DNA from: an uncultured Mycoplasmatota bacterium
Lineage (GTDB): Bacteria > Bacillota_I > Bacilli_A > RF39 > UBA660
DNA length: 45,123 nucleotides
Assembly: GCA_900550255.1 (NCBI GenBank)
Contig: URQZ01000008.1
Coordinates: forward strand, 1 to 45,123
Direction: 5' to 3'
The number at the start of each line of letters is the position of its first letter. Within the stretch, counting starts at the first letter, position 1. A program made the position numbers and the translations under genes. The notes beneath the pieces are model-generated. The model did no database searches and was not told the origin of the DNA. It was given only the letters and a program-made list of their open reading frames with translations. Positions 40,746-45,123 of the stretch are shown one piece after another.

Positions 40746-40754
40746 CATATAATA
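40746..40754 (+). promoter_or_regulatory. Mother-cell-type -10 element of the yqfQ-like gene
   Basis: CATATAATA fits both sigmaE (CATAYAHT) and, with a preceding T instead of G, sigmaK (gCATAnnnTa). No matching -35 could be placed at the usual distance, so this is weaker than the cotE and spoIIM cases. A vegetative TATAAT reading (40748-40753) is also possible. Confidence 0.35.
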
Positions 40755-40774
40755 ATTTAGAAAGGAGTATGTTT

Positions 40775-41101
40775 ATGAATTATTATAACCCATATTTTAA
40801 TATATATCCTTATACAGCTCCTGCTAGTACTGGTTTAATCGGACGTGCTATTGGTGGTGGTGGAATAAAATGGGGATCTATTCTTTCTGGAACTCAAAAG
40901 GTTTTGGGTGTTGCTAATCAAGCTATACCAATGATAAAGCAAGTAAAACCTGTTGTTAAAAATGCCAGAACAATGTTTAAGGTTATGAATGAATTTAAAA
41001 AAGTTGACGCACCTTCTACGTCAGTATCTTCTACTGAAGTCGAAAATGAGTCAACTAATAATTATGAATCATATGATGATGGACCTACATTCTTTATTTA
41101 G
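40775..41101 (+). CDS. yqfQ: YqfQ/VrrA-like spore coat protein
   Basis: The 108-residue protein has a Tyr/Asn/Pro-rich N-terminus, a glycine-rich patch (GRAIGGGGIKWG) and the segment SGTQKVLGVANQAIPMIKQ with KPVVKNARTMFKVMNEF. This resembles the conserved NTQKVLN...GPMIQQYGP part of B. subtilis YqfQ. The tail is Ser/Glu-rich. The gene lies next to trmK, rpoD and dnaG, in the neighbourhood where B. subtilis has yqfQ, which supports the call. The ATG at 40775 has AAAGGAG at the right distance; ATG at 40769 overlaps it. Its end overlaps the convergent trmK by 8 bp. Confidence 0.7.
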   Translation: MNYYNPYFNIYPYTAPASTGLIGRAIGGGGIKWGSILSGTQKVLGVANQAIPMIKQVKPVVKNARTMFKVMNEFKKVDAPSTSVSSTEVENESTNNYESYDDGPTFFI

Positions 41102-41735
41102 AATTTAATATTTTTTTGATTTTAGTTTTAATTATAAATAATTTAAATTTTTTAAATATATATTTATTCGGTAGTTTTTTTGATATTTTATCATATTTTT
41201 GATATAAAAATTCTAAATATTTCTTTTCTTTTTTAGCTTTTGGTCCTAAAAGATAATCCCACTTTGTATATTTTTTATTTCCTTTTTCAAATTTTATAAT
41301 TACGTAGCAATGTTTTTTTTCAAAAACTACTTTTTCTTCTTTTATGAAGTAGTTTTTTTTAGTTATTTCTTTTCTGATTCTTTCAATTTCATTATTGGAA
41401 CTTATTATCAATTGATTATTGTTTTTATAATTGTTTAATATTTCTAGTATTGTACTTGCTCCCATTCCAGCAATAATGATAGTATCATCTTTTTTGATTT
41501 TTATATTTTCTAAACCGTTCGTTAAAATGAGTGGTATTTTTTTTTCTAAATTATATTTTTTGACGTTATTTTTGGCATTTTCTAGTACTTTTGAACTTAT
41601 ATCTGTACCTCTACAATTAAGTTGTTTTTCTTGTGTTAAATAAATATCTAAAAGTGCATGATCACAACCAACATCAATGACATTTTTAGTGTCAATTAAA
41701 TCAGCAATTGTTAATAGTCTTTTTGATAATTTCAT
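41094..41735 (-). CDS. trmK: tRNA (adenine(22)-N(1))-methyltransferase TrmK
   Basis: TrmK methylates A22 of tRNAs in Gram-positive bacteria. The SAM-binding fold has VIDVGCDHALLDIYL (motif I), GTDISSKVLENA (motif II), TNGLENI and IIAGMGASTI (motif IV). The C-terminal Lys-rich helical part likely contacts tRNA. At 213 residues it is a little shorter than the B. subtilis enzyme. Its ATG overlaps the rpoD stop by one base (TAATG), so it is coupled to rpoD, and it ends by overlapping the yqfQ-like gene. The dnaG-rpoD-trmK order resembles that of B. subtilis. Confidence 0.93.
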   Translation of the reverse strand: MKLSKRLLTIADLIDTKNVIDVGCDHALLDIYLTQEKQLNCRGTDISSKVLENAKNNVKKYNLEKKIPLILTNGLENIKIKKDDTIIIAGMGASTILEILNNYKNNNQLIISSNNEIERIRKEITKKNYFIKEEKVVFEKKHCYVIIKFEKGNKKYTKWDYLLGPKAKKEKKYLEFLYQKYDKISKKLPNKYIFKKFKLFIIKTKIKKILNSK

Positions 41736-42823
41736 TATTCACCTAAATAATCTTTTAGTTTTCTAGAACGTGAAGGATGTCTCAATTTTCTTAATGCTTT
41801 TGCTTCAATCTGTCTAATTCTTTCTCTTGTAACTCCAAACATTTGCCCTACTTCTTCTAGAGTTCTTGATTTTCCATCCTCTAATCCAAAACGTAGGCGA
41901 ATTACTTTTTCTTCTCTTTCAGTAAGTGTTAATAAAACATTTGATATTTCATCTTTTAAAAGTTCATTAGTTGCATATTCTTCAGGACTTACGTTTCTTT
42001 CGTCTTTTATAAAGTCTCCTAAATGAGAATCATCCTCTTCACCTATTGGTGTTTCTAAACTAACTGGTTCTTGGCTTATTTTATATATATCTCTAATTTT
42101 ATCAATAGACATATTCATTTTTTTAGCAAGTTCTTCTTCTGTTGGTTCTCTATTTAATTCTAGTGTTAATTGTCTTTGAATACGGGCTAGTTTATTGATT
42201 GTTTCAACCATATGAACTGGAACTCTTATAGTTCTTGCTTGGTCTGCTATTGCTCTTGTTATTGCTTGTCTAATCCACCATGTTGCATAAGTTGAAAATT
42301 TGTATCCTTTAGTAACATCAAATTTGTCTACAGCTTTCATTAGGCCTATATTACCTTCTTGAATCAAGTCTAAAAATAGCATTCCACGTCCAACATATCT
42401 TTTAGCTATACTTACAACAAGTCTTAGGTTTGCTTCAGCTAGAGTTGTTTTGGCCATTTCATCACCAGCTAGAATACGATCGGCAAGTTCTAGTTCTTCA
42501 TCCATCGAAAGTAGTTTTATTTGTCCTATTTCTTTTAGATACATTCTAACAGGGTCATTTATGGTTAAATCTTTAGTTAATGTATTATCATCAAGTAGTA
42601 ATTTATCTACATTTCCATTTCCTGTTTCATCACTTTCTTCTTCTGAAACAACAGCGATATTGTTTTCGTTAAATGTATTGTATAATTCGTCTAAAGCTTC
42701 AGCATCTAAATCAAGACCTTTTAAAGCTTTAGCTAATTCTTCAAAAGTTATTAGTCCTTTTTCTTTTCCTTTTTTTACTAGTTCTTTTTTTCTTTCTTCA
42801 AATGTTTTTATTTCGTTTATCAT
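41735..42823 (-). CDS. rpoD: RNA polymerase primary sigma factor RpoD (SigA)
   Basis: This is the housekeeping sigma-70 factor. Regions in order: a short 1.1 domain (1-65), 1.2 (DPVRMYLKEIGQIKLLS), 2.1-2.4 (NLRLVVSIAKRYVGRGMLFL, IQEGNIGLMKAVDKF, FSTYATWWIRQAITRAI), region 3 (VPVHMVETINKL) and 4.1-4.2 (LTEREEKVIRLRFGL, EEVGQMFGVTRERIRQIEAK). It has 362 residues, like B. subtilis SigA. ATG at 42823 follows AGGAG by about 8 nt; a GTG at 42838 overlaps the dnaG stop and would add five residues. It is downstream of dnaG by 11 bp. Confidence 0.97.
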   Translation of the reverse strand: MINEIKTFEERKKELVKKGKEKGLITFEELAKALKGLDLDAEALDELYNTFNENNIAVVSEEESDETGNGNVDKLLLDDNTLTKDLTINDPVRMYLKEIGQIKLLSMDEELELADRILAGDEMAKTTLAEANLRLVVSIAKRYVGRGMLFLDLIQEGNIGLMKAVDKFDVTKGYKFSTYATWWIRQAITRAIADQARTIRVPVHMVETINKLARIQRQLTLELNREPTEEELAKKMNMSIDKIRDIYKISQEPVSLETPIGEEDDSHLGDFIKDERNVSPEEYATNELLKDEISNVLLTLTEREEKVIRLRFGLEDGKSRTLEEVGQMFGVTRERIRQIEAKALRKLRHPSRSRKLKDYLGE

Positions 42824-42834
42824 TATAATTCTCC

Positions 42835-44586
42835 TCACTTCATTTGTTTTATTTCAACTATTTTTTGTGCTAATGCAGCTTTTTTAATTGGATCTATTTC
42901 CATTCTTATTTTTTCTTTTAATCTATTTTCTTCGTTTTTTTTGTTATAATCTTTGATTGTATTAATATAATCTTTTATTTCTTCTGTGCTATATTCCTCT
43001 TTTAAATCAAGAGAAATAATTTTATTTATTGTTTCTAATAATGAATTATCATTATTTACAAATGTCATTATGTCAGCAATATTAATATAACCATTTTGTT
43101 TATAAAAGTACGTTATTTCTCTAGCTAAAGTTCGATATTTTTCGTTTGGTAGATAAACAACGTTTTTGGTATATATTTTAACAACTTCCTCATTATCTAA
43201 CATATAGTACAGTAAATTTTGTTCTGCTTTTGTATATTTGTTTTTAGGCATTATTTTTTCTTTAATTTTTGGTTTTTCCCTAGGTATAGATTCTTCTTCA
43301 AAAGTTGTAAGTTTATTTTTTAATATATTTATATCTATTTTATATTCAGTACTTAATTTATTAAGAGTTAGTTCTTTTAAAATATCATCGTCTATTTTAC
43401 TTATTTCTTTAAGCATTTGATTTAAATAGTTTGAGATTTCAAGATTATCATTCAAATTTTTATCATGTTTTAAATATGATAATTTAAAATCCATTATATT
43501 GATAGGGTTGTCCAATTTTAATATAAAATCTTTTGAACCTCGTGTTCTTATATATTCATCCGGGTCTAGATTATTTTCTAATCTTACTATTTTTGGAGTT
43601 ATTCCAATTTTATGTAATTCTTCAATACAACTCATTGTTGCTTTAGCTCCAGCACTATCGCCATCAAAACATAGAACAATGTTTTTAGCAAGTCGTTTCA
43701 TCAATAGTGCTTGTTTTTCTGTTATGGCTGTTCCCATAGTGGCTACAACATTTTTTATACCAATTGTGTAACATCTAATGACATCCATAAATCCTTCAAC
43801 AATTATAATCTGATCTTTTTTTCGAGCTTCATCTTTAGCTTTGTGATAGTTATATAAAAGTTCCCCTTTTTTAAATATATCAGTTTCTTTGGTATTTATA
43901 TATTTTGCGGTGTCTTCAGAATTATAAATTCTTCCACTATAACCAACAATATGCCCTGTTATGTCCCACAAAGGAAACATTATACGATTATAATATACAT
44001 CATTTAGGGTTAAATTATTTTTATTTATTAGTCCTGTTTTTAGTAATGTATTTTCTTTATAACCTTTTTTTTCTAACAATTTTGTAAGATTGGTACTATC
44101 TTTAAGGGCTAGTCCAATTCCAAATTCTTTAATAATGTCATTATCAATATCTCTTTTTTTTAGGTATTCTTTAGCTAAATTTCCGAATTTGGTATTAATA
44201 TTATTTGTATAAAACATTTGACTTATTTCAAAAATTTCATATAAATCTTTAAAATTATTATTTATATTGTTTTTTACTTTGGTATTGATATCTACAACAA
44301 TTCCAGCTTTATCAGCAACTATTTTAACAGCTTCTAAAAATGATATGTTTTCATAATTCATTAAAAAATTAAAAACGTTACCAGCTGCTCCACATGAAAA
44401 GCATTTATATATTTGTCTTTCTTCAGAAACACTCATACTTGGAGAGTGGTCAGAGTGAAAAGGACAAACTCCAAAATAATTTTTTCCTTTTTTTACAAGA
44501 GGTATGTAGTCTGATATAACTTCAACGATATTAACACTACTACGAATATTATTAATTTCTTCTTGCGTTAAATGTGTTTCTACCAT
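42835..44586 (-). CDS. dnaG: DNA primase DnaG
   Basis: DnaG makes RNA primers at the replication fork. The N-terminal zinc-binding domain has CPFHSD and KCFSCG (Cys41, His44, Cys62, Cys65). The catalytic TOPRIM core has VEGFMD (263-268) and FDGDSAGAKA (307-316), with the preceding RIMFPLWDITGHIVGYSGR. The C-terminal helicase-interaction domain is present (about 440-583). Length 583 is normal. It heads the dnaG-rpoD-trmK unit, reading leftward, and is preceded by an intergenic region of 137 bp shared with a divergent gene. The ribosome-binding site GAGAGGTCTGAT is moderate. Confidence 0.97.
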   Translation of the reverse strand: MVETHLTQEEINNIRSSVNIVEVISDYIPLVKKGKNYFGVCPFHSDHSPSMSVSEERQIYKCFSCGAAGNVFNFLMNYENISFLEAVKIVADKAGIVVDINTKVKNNINNNFKDLYEIFEISQMFYTNNINTKFGNLAKEYLKKRDIDNDIIKEFGIGLALKDSTNLTKLLEKKGYKENTLLKTGLINKNNLTLNDVYYNRIMFPLWDITGHIVGYSGRIYNSEDTAKYINTKETDIFKKGELLYNYHKAKDEARKKDQIIIVEGFMDVIRCYTIGIKNVVATMGTAITEKQALLMKRLAKNIVLCFDGDSAGAKATMSCIEELHKIGITPKIVRLENNLDPDEYIRTRGSKDFILKLDNPINIMDFKLSYLKHDKNLNDNLEISNYLNQMLKEISKIDDDILKELTLNKLSTEYKIDINILKNKLTTFEEESIPREKPKIKEKIMPKNKYTKAEQNLLYYMLDNEEVVKIYTKNVVYLPNEKYRTLAREITYFYKQNGYINIADIMTFVNNDNSLLETINKIISLDLKEEYSTEEIKDYINTIKDYNKKNEENRLKEKIRMEIDPIKKAALAQKIVEIKQMK

Positions 44587-44723
44587 AATATCAGACCTCT
44601 CTAATAGTAATATACGACAAAAAAATTGATTTTCCTTTTTTTGTATGCATTTTTTTCAAATTTTTGATATTGTTATATATTTTTAAAAAAAGTAAATACT
44701 ATAATTAACGAAAGGAGTTAATT

Positions 44724-45123
44724 ATGAAATTATCTACAATAAAGAAAATAAGTGTTTTTGGTTTATTTGGCATGAGTTTTTTGACTCATTTTATATATAA
44801 TATTTTTCCAAATCCTTTGTTTGCTATTTTTTTTCCAGTAAATGAAAGTATTTGGGAACATATGAAGTTATTATCTACAACTATTTTATTATATGGTATA
44901 ATTGAGTATTTTTTATTAAAGCATTATAATATAAAGGTTAATAATTTTTTGTTTAGTTTATTTATTATGAGTGTTATTAGTATACCTATTTATTTAATTA
45001 TTTTTCTTCCTTTTTATTATAAAGGTATAAATAGCATGTTTTTTTATTTATTAGTTATGTTCATTACTTATATAATATGTTGTTGTATAAGTTATTACAT
45101 TTTAAAGTTTAAAGAAATTAAAT
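44724..45123 (+). CDS. Membrane protein (DUF6512-like), truncated at window end
   Basis: It encodes 133 residues with no stop before the window ends, so the 3' end is missing. Hydrophobic helices are at about 10-28, 52-64, 74-97, 104-124. The motif HFIYNIFPNPLFAIFFPVNESIWEHMK fits the opening of DUF6512 proteins (PVNESxWEHMKL). These are multi-pass proteins with no known role. AAAGGAG lies 7 nt before ATG, and a TATAAT is at 44700-44705. It is divergent from dnaG. Confidence 0.8.
   Translation, partial: MKLSTIKKISVFGLFGMSFLTHFIYNIFPNPLFAIFFPVNESIWEHMKLLSTTILLYGIIEYFLLKHYNIKVNNFLFSLFIMSVISIPIYLIIFLPFYYKGINSMFFYLLVMFITYIICCCISYYILKFKEIK

Noticed and set aside
40659..40774. A possible sigmaK -35 for the yqfQ-like gene
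   Set aside because: AACA at 40728-40731 is only 13 bp from the -10, too close for the sigmaK pattern; only the -10 is reported.
42450..42887. A 145-codon plus-strand ORF over rpoD and the dnaG end
   Set aside because: Ser/Phe-rich product typical of antisense to acidic coding sequence; rpoD is certain on the other strand.

Overview
The window comes from a very AT-rich, cell-walled, spore-forming member of the Bacilli, probably an uncultured gut-type lineage. Evidence for this: ORFs are Lys/Asn/Ile-rich, UGA is used as a stop (1542-1544, 7228-7230) while Trp is UGG, MurF-like and Ddl-type ligases are present, and spore genes are scattered along the window (cotE, ylbJ, gpr, spoIIM, a yqfQ/vrrA-like gene). 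Several neighbourhoods match Bacillus subtilis: rpsP-khpA, ylbJ beside ylbL, rpsT divergent from gpr, and dnaG-rpoD-trmK beside yqfQ. I saw no rRNA, tRNA, CRISPR array, IS element or prophage. The content is mostly chromosomal core, tightly packed, with stop codons often inside terminator hairpins.

Layout. 1-2.2 kb: a truncated unknown ORF, cotE, rpsP-khpA. 2.3-3.2 kb: a pilin-like gene whose C-terminal half looks like a phage tail-fibre receptor-binding domain. 3.3-6.9 kb: alpha/beta hydrolase, membrane-anchored MurF-like ligase and a Ddl with an unusual Gly/Lys insert. 7-11.3 kb: a small unknown gene, YvyE/YigZ, an SF1 helicase, uvrC. 11.4-16 kb: TetR regulator and a heterodimeric ABC exporter, with a perfect palindrome filling the promoter spacer. 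16-18 kb: a small CxH/CxxC protein and an HTH-metallophosphoesterase. 18-20 kb: corA, holA. 20-22.7 kb: pilus ATPase and two divergent pseudopilins. 22.7-28 kb: ylbJ, ylbL, a transglutaminase-like protein, rpsT, gpr, a 41-aa membrane peptide, spoIIM. 28-30 kb: mnmA and an HTH protein. 30-34.4 kb: a 0.5 kb AT-rich gap, then small membrane and unknown genes, TSCPD protein, ZIP transporter, Dps, AlkD-like protein. 34.4-38 kb: phosphohexomutase, xerD-like recombinase, rarA. 38-40.7 kb: prepilin peptidase and a PilC with a long extra N-terminus. 40.8-44.6 kb: yqfQ-like, trmK, rpoD, dnaG. The window ends in a truncated membrane protein.

The pilus genes in three separate loci (pilin 2.3 kb; ATPase and pseudopilins 20-22.7 kb; PilC/PilD 38-40.7 kb) supply most parts of one type IV pilus-like machine. 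Three of them are unusual: a candidate phage-fibre head on a pilin, a basic N-terminal extension on PilC, and an acidic proline-rich tail on the ATPase. This is the best candidate for something not described before. The sporulation genes carry recognisable compartment-specific promoter motifs. Housekeeping genes repeatedly use a compact module in which the -10 box sits only 5-7 nt before a GGTGAT Shine-Dalgarno, implying very short leaders.
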